Shown one piece after another: positions 17,174 to 25,004 of a stretch of DNA of 64,000 nt. The translations under genes and the position numbers were made by a program. The notes under the pieces are model-generated. The model saw nothing but the letters and a program-made list of their open reading frames with translations. It searched no databases and had not been told where the DNA came from. Source of the stretch: JAPPLB01 sp965204095 (GTDB lineage: Bacteria > Acidobacteriota > Terriglobia > Bryobacterales > UBA6623); assembly GCA_965204095.1 (NCBI GenBank), contig OZ241991.1, forward strand, positions 2,666,001-2,730,000. The letters are read 5' to 3'. Each line of letters begins with the position of its first letter. The stretch's first letter is position 1.

Positions 17174-17356
17174 TAGCCTGTATTTCTCACCACGTGGCGA
17201 GGCGAAGTGCGTGAGAGGGCCGTCAGGACGAGGCGCGCGCCGCTTGGTGCGCGCAGGCGTACTTGAACAGTACGTTGAGCACGGCAAGCAAGCGCAACGA
17301 AGTCCTGGCGGTCGTATCGCGTGCTTCGACCGTCAGGTGGTGAGAAATGCAGGCTA
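17174..17356 (+). repeat. R1 repeat, medium form
   Basis: 183 bp, TAGCCTGTATTTCTCACCAC to GGTGGTGAGAAATGCAGGCTA, lying between two minus-strand genes (tandem rather than convergent context). Confidence 0.93.
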
Positions 17357-17416
17357 GCATAAATGAAGAGATATGAATCAAAGTGAAAAAGAGGGTTCAT
17401 CATCTGTGTAACACCC

Positions 17417-17456
17417 TGGCCTGCATGTCTCGCCACCTGGAGAGACATGCAGGTTC
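17417..17456. repeat. R1 minimal form (two termini back to back)
   Basis: About 38 bp: GCCTGCATGTCTCGCCAC, CTGG, AGAGACATGCAGGTT. It is the two R1 termini joined directly, forming one long imperfect palindrome, 61 bp from the preceding medium copy. Confidence 0.8.
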
Positions 17457-17488
17457 ACTCGTCCAGAGGGACCCTCCCGTGAGCACCG

Positions 17489-18739
17489 TTAGCTCAGGCA
17501 TCGCGTTCGCTCAGCGCTGATGAGCTCATACACGTTGCCGCGCCATTCGATTCTCCTTGTTAGGGCCGAGCGGAGTAATACATAAAGCCAGATCCACGTG
17601 GCGAACGGCGTGTACCAGAAGTACGCCCAGCCGAACTGATCGAGCCATTCCTCGCGGCTCGGGAACATCAGGCGCGCCGCCGCGGCGCGGACAGACCCTT
17701 TGCCCATGCCGGGAACAATGCTCACCGCCAGTCCGCCCCAGCCGAGCAAGTTTCCTGACGCTGCCGTCAGCAAGCTCACGACGATCGCCCCGCAGTAGAC
17801 AAGGTGAGCCGCCAAAGCGGCGATCCAAAGGTCCGGTCGGTAGACCCGCGTAATGACCATCTGGCGCACCGCCCAGTCGAGGAACTCCACTCGATCGCAC
17901 CCTCCGGTGGTCGCTACCGGCGCTCCTGGCACGAACCGAATGCCGAGTTCGGCGGCCTTCATTGCCGCGCTGAGTCGGCAATCGTCGCTTACGGCTCCCT
18001 GCCAGAACTTCGCAACGCTGGCTTTCTCGAAAACTTCCTTGCGGATCGCCATCCCACCACCCCAGGCGAAGTTCTTGTCGTCATCTCGCATGCTGGCGGC
18101 GATCGTCGAGTCCCAGACGCTCCGCATCAGCGGCCAGAACCGCCCCTCCTCCGGGAAATACCATCGAAACGTCGTCGTGGCCCCCAGCGACTCGTCTTCC
18201 AGAGGAGCGATCAAGGTCCGCAGCCAGTCGCGCTCGACTTGGCCGTCGGAATCCGCAAAAACCAGCACTTTGCTCTCGGGACGTGCCACCTCGACGGCCT
18301 GCAGCAGGTTGTGGACTTTCTCTCCGGTACAGTCGGGCGGCTCGCCCGCAAACAGGATCCGGGACCGTTCGTCCAGGCACGACCGAGCGATCCCGACCGC
18401 CTGATCGTCGACGCTCCGGGTCACCACGACCAGCTCGAAGTCGGGGTAGTCTTGCTCGACCAGCGACCGCAGGTTTCGATGGAGTTCGTGATCGATGCCC
18501 TTGACAGGCACGATCACCGTGGCGGGCGGTGCGTACGGGCCGACAGGCTCCCGCAGTTCCGACTCGACATGCTCGAAATAGCGGCGGCCCGCTCGATTGG
18601 AAATGACCGCGGCGACCGCGGCGGGTACGACGAGGCACCAGAACAGAACCGTGAGCAAGAACCGAGTGTAACATGGCCTTCTCTCCTCAATAGCGGGCTG
18701 CCGGCTGCCGGAATACCCTTGTGATATGCTGACTTCCAT
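17489..18739 (-). CDS. Family 2/21 glycosyltransferase (ceramide glucosyltransferase/HpnI-like)
   Basis: Membrane-bound glycosyltransferase of 416 residues. It has an N-terminal TM segment (RFLLTVLFWCLVVPAAVAAVI), a GT-A domain with PATVIVPVKGIDHEL, ELVVVTRSVDD, and the DxD-containing VLVFADSDGQVERDW. AVSDDCRLSAAMKAA and a Q/RxxRW-type position near RQMVITRVYRPDLW follow, then hydrophobic C-terminal segments (LVYCGAIVVSLLTAASGNLLG, FATWIWLYVLLRSAL). This is the GT21/HpnI architecture, in which HpnI acts in bacteriohopanetetrol modification. Sugar and acceptor are not determined. The start is 14 bp from the divergent aroDE start, so the two share a very short promoter region or one starts further in. 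Confidence 0.83.
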   Translation of the reverse strand: MEVSISQGYSGSRQPAIEERRPCYTRFLLTVLFWCLVVPAAVAAVISNRAGRRYFEHVESELREPVGPYAPPATVIVPVKGIDHELHRNLRSLVEQDYPDFELVVVTRSVDDQAVGIARSCLDERSRILFAGEPPDCTGEKVHNLLQAVEVARPESKVLVFADSDGQVERDWLRTLIAPLEDESLGATTTFRWYFPEEGRFWPLMRSVWDSTIAASMRDDDKNFAWGGGMAIRKEVFEKASVAKFWQGAVSDDCRLSAAMKAAELGIRFVPGAPVATTGGCDRVEFLDWAVRQMVITRVYRPDLWIAALAAHLVYCGAIVVSLLTAASGNLLGWGGLAVSIVPGMGKGSVRAAAARLMFPSREEWLDQFGWAYFWYTPFATWIWLYVLLRSALTRRIEWRGNVYELISAERTRCLS

Positions 18740-18753
18740 CCTCTGATCCCCCC

Positions 18754-20298
18754 ATGATTTCCTTGTCTTCTCTTCCCCGCATTTGCGTGTCGCTGGGGGT
18801 CGCCGATGTGTCGCAACTCGAGCGTCTCGCGGTGGCCGCCTGTGACGACGGCGAGGATTTCCTCGAGCTTCGACTCGACCTGCTCGACAACCCGGAATCG
18901 GGCGTCAGGGTCTTTCGCCGCATCGCTCGACGCTATCCTGACGTCGTCCTGCTGGCCACCTGCCGCCGCATAAGCAACGGTGGAACGTTTCGAGGATCGG
19001 TCGAGAGGGAAATCGAGATTCTGGAAGATGCTGTTCGGGCCGGGGCGGGTATCGTCGACATCGAGATTGAAACCGCGGAACAGGCGCCCTCGATGCTGAA
19101 GAGCTTCGACAAGCGCGCCCGTCTTTTGATCTCCTATCACAATTTCGAGCGGACACCCGCGCTCGCTCACGTGATACGCCGCCTGCAAAAGACTCCAGCC
19201 GACTTGTACAAGTTCGCCGTCCTCGCCCGCAAACCCACCGACGCCTTGCGAACTCTCAAGCTGCCTGCAGGCCACCTCGATTGTCGGATTGTCGCCTTGG
19301 CGATGGGCGAAGTCGGTGTGGCGACGAGGATTCTCGGCCCTTCGCAAGGCGCAGCCTTCGTGTTCGGCTCGTATTCGCCTCGCCCAAGGTCCCGGGGGAA
19401 AATGCCTGCTTCCGAACCCACGGCTCCGGGCCAGATTTCAGCCGACAGTCTGCGGAATCTCTACATGGCTCACCGCCGCAATCCCGCGACCCGTATTTTC
19501 GGAGTGGTCGCCGACCCGGTGGGCCATTCGATGTCTCCGGTGCTCCACAACCGCGCCTTCAAAGCGCGCCGGATCAACGCTGTCTATCTGCCCTTTCTGG
19601 TGAAACCGAACCAATTCTCCGATTTCCGCAAAGTAGTGGAGGAACTCCCCATCGAAGGCCTCAGTGTCACGATTCCCCACAAGCAGCGAGTGATGCGGTA
19701 TCTCGCCTGGGTCGATCCGCTCGCGAGACGGATCGGCGCGGTCAACACGGTTTTTCGCAAGAAGAAGAAACTCTGCGGAACGAATACCGATGCTCTCGGT
19801 GTCGTGACGCCTCTCGAAAAGAAAATACGTCTCACTAAAGCATCCGCCTTGATCGTGGGCAACGGCGGTGCCGCCCGAGGAGCGATCTTCGCGCTCCGCG
19901 ACAAAGGCGTTCGGGTCACTCTTACGGGCCGAAATCCGTCCCGCGTGCGCCGGCTCGCTCGCGACTGCGGTGTCGAATCGATCGACCGCAAGCGTCTGCA
20001 AGACCAGTACTTCGATATCCTCATCCAGTCGACGCCGCTGGGCATGTTTCCCGGCATCAACGGCTGCTTCTTCGAAGACCGCATCCCCGCCGATCTGGTG
20101 TTCGACATGGTGTACAACCCCCTCGAAACCAAGCTGCTCAAAATGGCGCGTGGGGCGGGAAAGGGAACGATCTCGGGGCTTGAAATGTTTCTTGAGCAGG
20201 CAGCCGCCCAATTCGAATTGTGGACCGGGGAAACCGCGCCTCGCGGCCCCATGCGCAACTCGGTGCTCGAGCGCTTGGCGCAACCCCATGCAGCCTGA
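18754..20298 (+). CDS. aroDE: Bifunctional 3-dehydroquinate dehydratase/shikimate dehydrogenase
   Basis: Fusion of two shikimate-pathway steps, 514 residues. Residues ~1-230 are a type I dehydroquinase (ICVSLGVADVSQL, ELRLDLLDNPES, LLISYHNFERTP, LYKFAVLARKP with the Schiff-base lysine in that segment). Residues ~245-514 are shikimate dehydrogenase (RIFGVVADPVGHSMSPVLHNRAF, LSVTIPHKQRVM with the catalytic lysine, GAVNTVFRKK, GTNTDALGVVTPLEK, ALIVGNGGAARGAIFAL, FDMVYNPLETKLLK). This fusion is known from plants and several bacterial phyla including Acidobacteriota. It overlaps trpE by 11 bp, so the two aromatic-synthesis genes are translationally coupled. Confidence 0.95.
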   Translation: MISLSSLPRICVSLGVADVSQLERLAVAACDDGEDFLELRLDLLDNPESGVRVFRRIARRYPDVVLLATCRRISNGGTFRGSVEREIEILEDAVRAGAGIVDIEIETAEQAPSMLKSFDKRARLLISYHNFERTPALAHVIRRLQKTPADLYKFAVLARKPTDALRTLKLPAGHLDCRIVALAMGEVGVATRILGPSQGAAFVFGSYSPRPRSRGKMPASEPTAPGQISADSLRNLYMAHRRNPATRIFGVVADPVGHSMSPVLHNRAFKARRINAVYLPFLVKPNQFSDFRKVVEELPIEGLSVTIPHKQRVMRYLAWVDPLARRIGAVNTVFRKKKKLCGTNTDALGVVTPLEKKIRLTKASALIVGNGGAARGAIFALRDKGVRVTLTGRNPSRVRRLARDCGVESIDRKRLQDQYFDILIQSTPLGMFPGINGCFFEDRIPADLVFDMVYNPLETKLLKMARGAGKGTISGLEMFLEQAAAQFELWTGETAPRGPMRNSVLERLAQPHAA

Positions 20299-21760
20299 CT
20301 ACAAAGCCTTCGCTTCCTATGCGCGCGACGCCAACATCGTGCCGGTGTCCAAGGTGCTTACAGCCGACTTGGAGACACCGGTCTCGGCCTATCTGAAGTT
20401 GGCCGCGCGCCGCACCTACTCCTTCCTTCTCGAGAGTGTCGAAGGTGGCGAGAAAGTCGCTCGCTACACGTACCTCGGTGCGGATCCATTCCTGGTCGTT
20501 GAAGCAAGCGGAGACAAGGTCGCCCTCCTGCGCAATGGTGACCGCCATGAGCTGAAAGGCAACGTTTTCCGCATCCTCCGCGAAACCGCCGCCGAGTTCC
20601 GGCCTGCCCGGGTCGAGGGGATGCCTCCGTTCTCGGCCGGCGCGGTCGGCTTCGTGGGGTACGACGCTGTCCGCCTGATCGAGCCGCGCATACCCGCGTT
20701 CGACAAAGACGACTTGGAGACTCCCGATGCTGTCTTCCTGTTCTTTTCAACTCTGCTGGCGTTCGACCATGTCAAGCATCAGATTCACGTGATTGCCAAC
20801 GTCCGCTGCGACGAATGGAAGGGGAAGCTCAAGAAAGGCTACGAACAGGCCTGTCGGCGCATCACGAAGATCGAAAGGACTCTCTCCTCGCCGTTGCGCC
20901 TGCCGCGGTCGCGCCCCCCCAAGAAAAAGGTAACCGTACGATCGAACACCGGAAAGAGGCGGTTCTCTGCGGCCGTCAAGAAAGCCAAGGAGTATATCCT
21001 CGCCGGCGACATCTTTCAGGTTGTGCTTTCGCAGCGTTTGAACATGAAGCCCGAGGTTGCCCCTTTCCAAATCTATCGGGCTCTGCGGATGGTCAACCCT
21101 TCCCCTTACATGTTCTATCTTCACCTTGACGATACGGTGATTCTCGGCAGTTCCCCCGAGATGCTGGTCAAGGTCGATGGGGACCGCGTCGAATACCGCC
21201 CTATTGCCGGTACGCGCCCGCGAGGCAGTACGGAGGCCGAAGATCAGGCGTTGGCGAAAGACCTTCTCTCTGACGAAAAGGAACTCGCCGAGCACGTCAT
21301 GCTGGTAGACCTCGGTCGCAACGACATCGGCCGTGTGTGCGAGTTCGGCTCGGTGAACGTCCCCGAGTTCGAGATCATCGAAAACTACTCGCACGTGATG
21401 CACATCGTGTCGAGCGTCACCGGCAAGCTGCGGCCGGATCGAGACGCCTTTGACACGCTCGAAGCCTGCTTCCCTGCCGGGACCGTTTCGGGTGCCCCGA
21501 AGGTGCGGGCGATGGAGATCATCGCGGAGCTCGAGCCGACACGGCGCGGCGTTTATTCCGGAAGCGTGATGTATCTCGATTTCTCGGGCAATCTCAACTC
21601 CTGCATCGCCATCCGCACGATGTTGGTGCGCAAGAACAGGGCCTACCTGCAGGTGGGAGCGGGCATTGTCGCCGACTCGGTCCCTTCAAAAGAGTGGCGC
21701 GAGACCATGGACAAGGCGGGTGCGTTGCTGAAAGCCGTCGAGACGGCCCGCAACCTGTAG
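20288..21760 (+). CDS. trpE: Anthranilate synthase component I
   Basis: Converts chorismate to anthranilate with the TrpG amidotransferase, first step of tryptophan synthesis. 490 residues. N-terminal TrpE domain (YSFLLESVEGGEKVARYTYLG, the LLES-type tryptophan-binding element), then the chorismate-binding domain with GDIFQVVLSQR, NPSPYMFYLHLDD, GSSPEMLVKVDG, RPIAGTRPRGST, DEKELAEHVMLVDLGRNDIGRV, FPAGTVSGAPKVRAMEII and RRGVYSGSVMYLDFSGN. ATG 20288 lies inside the end of aroDE. No trpG follows: the next feature is an R1 repeat 3 bp after the stop codon. Confidence 0.96.
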   Translation: MQPDYKAFASYARDANIVPVSKVLTADLETPVSAYLKLAARRTYSFLLESVEGGEKVARYTYLGADPFLVVEASGDKVALLRNGDRHELKGNVFRILRETAAEFRPARVEGMPPFSAGAVGFVGYDAVRLIEPRIPAFDKDDLETPDAVFLFFSTLLAFDHVKHQIHVIANVRCDEWKGKLKKGYEQACRRITKIERTLSSPLRLPRSRPPKKKVTVRSNTGKRRFSAAVKKAKEYILAGDIFQVVLSQRLNMKPEVAPFQIYRALRMVNPSPYMFYLHLDDTVILGSSPEMLVKVDGDRVEYRPIAGTRPRGSTEAEDQALAKDLLSDEKELAEHVMLVDLGRNDIGRVCEFGSVNVPEFEIIENYSHVMHIVSSVTGKLRPDRDAFDTLEACFPAGTVSGAPKVRAMEIIAELEPTRRGVYSGSVMYLDFSGNLNSCIAIRTMLVRKNRAYLQVGAGIVADSVPSKEWRETMDKAGALLKAVETARNL

Positions 21761-21763
21761 TCT

Positions 21764-21945
21764 TAGCCTGTATTTCTCACCACGTGGCGAGATGAAGTGC
21801 GTGAGAGGGCCGTCAGGACGAGGCGCGCGCCGCTTGGCGCGCGCAGGCGTACTTGACGGTACGTTGAGCACGGCAAGCCAGCGCAACGAAGTCCTGGCGG
21901 TCGTATCGCGTGCTTCAGCCGTCGGGTGGTGAGAAATGCAGGTTA
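21764..21945 (+). repeat. R1 repeat, medium form (convergent junction trpE/murB)
   Basis: 182 bp, TAGCCTGTATTTCTCACCAC to GGTGGTGAGAAATGCAGGTTA. The terminal TTA is the reverse-strand TAA stop of murB, and the left end starts 3 bp after the trpE stop. Confidence 0.93.
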
Positions 21946-22920
21946 GAACTCTCCTACGTACTGGACCTCTTCTTCGACCGCGAATCCGTAGCGATCGGCG
22001 ATTCGCTGCTTGAGCTCCTCGATCAACGAACGCAGTTCGGCGGCGGTCCCTCCGCCGGCGTTGTAGATGAGATTGGCGTGGTAGTCGGCGACGGCAATCC
22101 CTCCGCGCCGCATCCCTTTTGCCCCGACTTGGTCGAGAAAATAGGCCGAAGCCACCTTGCCCTCACGGACGGCTCGCTCGGGAACTTCGGCCGCTGCCGA
22201 CGGAGGCAAGTCTTTGACGTGGAGATTCTTGAAAATGCTTCCCGCGCAGCGCATCGTGGGCGGAAACTTCTCGTCGCGAATCGCCATGATCTTGTCCGCG
22301 CGGCTCCGAAGCTCCGCTCGATCGGCCCGCTCCAGCAGCAGACTGCAACAGAAGATCATCCAGTCCTTGTTTCGCTTGAAGACGCTTCCCCGATATTCGA
22401 ACGCGCAGCCCGCGTTATCCAGTTTCCGAACCTCCTCGCCGTCATAAAAGCGAACCCACTCGATACTCTCTGAAATGGAGTGTCCATACGCACCGGCATT
22501 GCCGTAGATGGCGGCGCCGACCGAACCGGGAATGCGGGCCAGGGTCTCCAGGCCTCGGAGCCCTGCGGTGATCGCCGCATCCACCAGGGATTCGAGCGCT
22601 GCGCCCGCGTCCGCTTGAAGCTGCAGGCCTTGCTGTTTGATGGACTTCGCCGTGAACCGCAGCACAAGGCCTCGATAGCCCGCATCCGCGATGATGACGT
22701 TCGTGCCGTCGCCGAGAATGCAGTACGGCACCTTGTGGGTTCTGCAAATGTGAACGGTCTCCGCAAAAGCTTCCGGTTCGGCCGTTTCCGCAAAGAGATC
22801 AGCGCGGCCGCCGATCCCGAAACGGGTGTACCCTCGCAGTTCCACATCGCTCCGTACATTCAGCTTCTCGACCTGCGCAAGCGACGACGCGACGGAATCC
22901 AAAGAGACAGGGTGTGTCAT
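21943..22920 (-). CDS. murB: UDP-N-acetylenolpyruvoylglucosamine reductase
   Basis: FAD enzyme forming UDP-MurNAc in the cytoplasm for peptidoglycan synthesis. 325 residues. It shows YTRFGIGGRADLFAE, YCILGDGTNVIIADAGYRGLV, ETLARIPGSVGAAIYGNAGAYG (FAD-binding), FEYRGSVFKR with the active-site region, GSIFKNL, AYFLDQVGAKGMRRGGIAV, and the C-terminal ADRYGFAVEEEVQYVGEF. Monocistronic here, convergent with trpE. Its TAA stop codon is formed by the R1 terminus. Confidence 0.96.
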   Translation of the reverse strand: MTHPVSLDSVASSLAQVEKLNVRSDVELRGYTRFGIGGRADLFAETAEPEAFAETVHICRTHKVPYCILGDGTNVIIADAGYRGLVLRFTAKSIKQQGLQLQADAGAALESLVDAAITAGLRGLETLARIPGSVGAAIYGNAGAYGHSISESIEWVRFYDGEEVRKLDNAGCAFEYRGSVFKRNKDWMIFCCSLLLERADRAELRSRADKIMAIRDEKFPPTMRCAGSIFKNLHVKDLPPSAAAEVPERAVREGKVASAYFLDQVGAKGMRRGGIAVADYHANLIYNAGGGTAAELRSLIEELKQRIADRYGFAVEEEVQYVGEF

Positions 22921-22987
22921 GAGGGCAGTCTTCTCATCCTGTATCCATCGTAGAGCAGATGGACCCGACTGCTATAAGCTGATCCGA

Positions 22988-23028
22988 TAGCCTGCATGTC
23001 TCGCCACGTAGTGAGACATGCAGGCTGA
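22988..23028. repeat. R1 minimal form (two termini back to back)
   Basis: TAGCCTGCATGTCTCGCCAC joined to GTAGTGAGACATGCAGGCTGA: a 41-bp near-perfect palindrome made only of R1 ends. It lies 22 bp upstream of the DUF2461 gene start and could influence its expression. Confidence 0.85.
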
Positions 23029-23049
23029 CCCTTTCGACGAGGAGACGCC

Positions 23050-23760
23050 ATGCCGCCCCGCTTCCCCGGTTTTCCACCCGAAACACTCCCATTCCTTCGC
23101 GACCTGAAAGCCAACAATAAGCGCGAGTGGTTCCAGCCTCGAAAGCCCATCTATGAGGAGAAGGTCAAAGCGCCGATGGTCGAGTTGGTGATGGCGCTCG
23201 GAGAAGAGCTCCGTGACTTCGGAACCGAACTCGTCACGGCCCCGGACAAAGCCGTCTATCGCATCTACCGCGACGTGCGTTTCAGCAAAGACAAAAGCCC
23301 CTACAAGACCCACGTGGCCGCCGTCTTCAGCGCCCGAGGACTCGAAAAGCATGCCGGCGCCGGGCTGTACTTCCACGTTTCGCCCGATGAGTTGCTCGTG
23401 GGCGGTGGTATCTACAGGCCCGGAAGCCGGGAACTGCTGGCCATTCGTCAGCGCATCGCCGTCGGCCACGAAGCGCTCCGAGCGATCTGCAAGGAAAGGA
23501 TGTTCCGGCATTTCTTCGGCCGGATCAGCGGCGAACGTCTCAAGCGCACTCCCAAGGGCTTCGCGCCGGATCACCCGGCTGCCGATCTGCTGGTCTACAA
23601 GCAGTTCCTCGCGGTCGGCCATCTCGACCCGGCCATTGCCGAAACCCCGAAGCTTTTCCAGGAACTGGTCGAGCGCTTCCGGACCATCGAGCCGCTCATT
23701 GTTTTTCTGAACTCGGCGCTCGCCGGCGAAAAGAACAAAATAAAACTAACTTCACGATAG
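23050..23760 (+). CDS. DUF2461 (TIGR02453) family protein
   Basis: 236 residues of the DUF2461 family, whose biochemical role is unknown. Signature segments are FPPETLPFLRDLKANNKREWF at the N-terminus, YRIYRDVRFSKDKSPYKTHVAA, GAGLYFHVSPDELLVGGGIYRP, and FKRTPKGFAP-like LKRTPKGFAPDHPAADLL. ATG at 23050 is preceded by GACGAGGAGACGCC, a reasonable ribosome-binding site. No signal peptide; likely cytosolic. Length is normal for the family. Confidence 0.9.
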   Translation: MPPRFPGFPPETLPFLRDLKANNKREWFQPRKPIYEEKVKAPMVELVMALGEELRDFGTELVTAPDKAVYRIYRDVRFSKDKSPYKTHVAAVFSARGLEKHAGAGLYFHVSPDELLVGGGIYRPGSRELLAIRQRIAVGHEALRAICKERMFRHFFGRISGERLKRTPKGFAPDHPAADLLVYKQFLAVGHLDPAIAETPKLFQELVERFRTIEPLIVFLNSALAGEKNKIKLTSR

Positions 23761-23931
23761 AAAACGAACGGCTCATCGTGTCCGAGGACTCCCGAGCGAC
23801 GCTTTGCAAGTAATGGCCGGTGCCATCGGCCTGTTGCATCCCAGGCTTGGGAGTCGTAAACTCGGTTCGCGGGAAGTCCCAAACGGCAAACAGCAGAAAC
23901 CGGAATCCGCCGCCTTGGAAGGAGAGTCTTC

Positions 23932-24804
23932 ATGACCGCAAAGCAAGTTTTCCTGACCGCCGCATTCTGTGCAACCGCGTGCATGCTGTCGCCGCTGACT
24001 GCGAGCGCCCAGAATGGCGACAGCGGCTCCAAGGTCAGGATGTACAACACCGTGAAACAGAAACTGCTCGAGGGCAAGCAGGTCGTCGGCGGAACTGTCT
24101 CTACGTCCGACCCCAATATCTATTGCGCCATGGCCGAGTCGGGTTTCGATTTTCTCTGGATCGAGATGCAGCACAGCCCGTTGATGTACGACGACGTCGC
24201 CAAGATGATCTGGGCTTGCAAGGACGCCCCGGCGATTCCGTTCATCCGTATCCCGAACGCCACCGAAGGCGACATCCAGAAAGCAACCGACATTGGCGCC
24301 TTGGGCATCGTGGTGCCGATGGTGCATACCGTCAAGGAAGCCCAGGATGCCGTCAAGTACGCCAAATTCCCGCCCGTCGGACGCCGCAGCCAGGGTGGCG
24401 GCCAGTACGGCCGATTGTGGGGCAGCGACTACCGTAAAACCGCCAACGAGAACATGATGATCGTGGTCATGATCGAGTCGCCGGAAGGTGTCGCCATCGT
24501 TGACAAGATCGCCGCGGTGCCGGGCATTGACGTCGTTTTTGCGGCCAGCGGTGACATCGGCAGCTTCACCGGATGGGAGCGAACCGATCCGCGCTACATG
24601 AAGCTGATCAACAGAGTCCGTGACGAGACGCTCGAGGCCGGCAAGATCCTGGGGGGGCCATTCGCATGGAGTGACCGCCAAGGGTACATGTTCTTCCAGG
24701 GACCCGGTGAGGGCCGTCTCATCAAGTCCGGAGCCCAGATGACGCTGACGGGGGTTTCCGAAGCCGAAAAAGAGGACGTAGCGACCGGCGACGAACCCCT
24801 CTGA
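23932..24804 (+). CDS. Exported HpcH/HpaI aldolase-like protein
   Basis: 290 residues. The HpcH/HpaI fold is clear: a TIM barrel with GTVSTSDPNIYCAMAESGFDFLWIEMQHSP, PFIRIPNATEGDIQKATDIGALGIVVPMVHTVKEAQ (arginine and metal-binding regions) and MIVVMIESPEGVAIVDKIAAVPGIDVVFAASGDI. Characterised members cleave 2-oxo-dicarboxylates such as 4-hydroxy-2-oxoheptanedioate. Here the barrel is preceded by a Sec signal peptide (FLTAAFCATACMLSPLTASAQ), so the protein should act in the periplasm, which is uncommon. ATG 23932 has GGAAGGAGAG upstream. Substrate unknown. Confidence 0.88.
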   Translation: MTAKQVFLTAAFCATACMLSPLTASAQNGDSGSKVRMYNTVKQKLLEGKQVVGGTVSTSDPNIYCAMAESGFDFLWIEMQHSPLMYDDVAKMIWACKDAPAIPFIRIPNATEGDIQKATDIGALGIVVPMVHTVKEAQDAVKYAKFPPVGRRSQGGGQYGRLWGSDYRKTANENMMIVVMIESPEGVAIVDKIAAVPGIDVVFAASGDIGSFTGWERTDPRYMKLINRVRDETLEAGKILGGPFAWSDRQGYMFFQGPGEGRLIKSGAQMTLTGVSEAEKEDVATGDEPL

Positions 24805-24847
24805 GACACCGGTCCGGCGGTTTCCCGCTTGTATGATCCGCACGCGG
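24805..24847 (+). repeat. R3 repeat, partial
   Basis: GACACCGGTCCGGCGGTTTC then CCGCTTGTATGATCC, GCACGCG. It matches the right part of the R3 copy at 14746-14814. It begins at the stop codon of the aldolase gene. Confidence 0.55.
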
Positions 24848-24928
24848 TCACAGGAAAAACTGACCTGCGTCTTCCGACCGGATCGTGAGCTGGTCATCCC
24901 TCTCGCACTCCCCGGACGTCCGGTACCC

Positions 24929-25004
24929 TAACCTGCATTTCTCACCACGCGGCGAGGCGAAGTGGGTGAGAGGGCCGTCAGGACTAGGCGCGAGCCGGGC
25001 GGAG
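24929..25004 (+). repeat. R1 repeat, left part (interrupted by group II intron)
   Basis: TAACCTGCATTTCTCACCAC to GAGCCGGGCGGAG. Joining base 25004 to 26882 restores the R1 sequence GGGCGGAG-GAAAAAGG found uninterrupted at 9520-9713 and 63833-64000. Confidence 0.93.
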
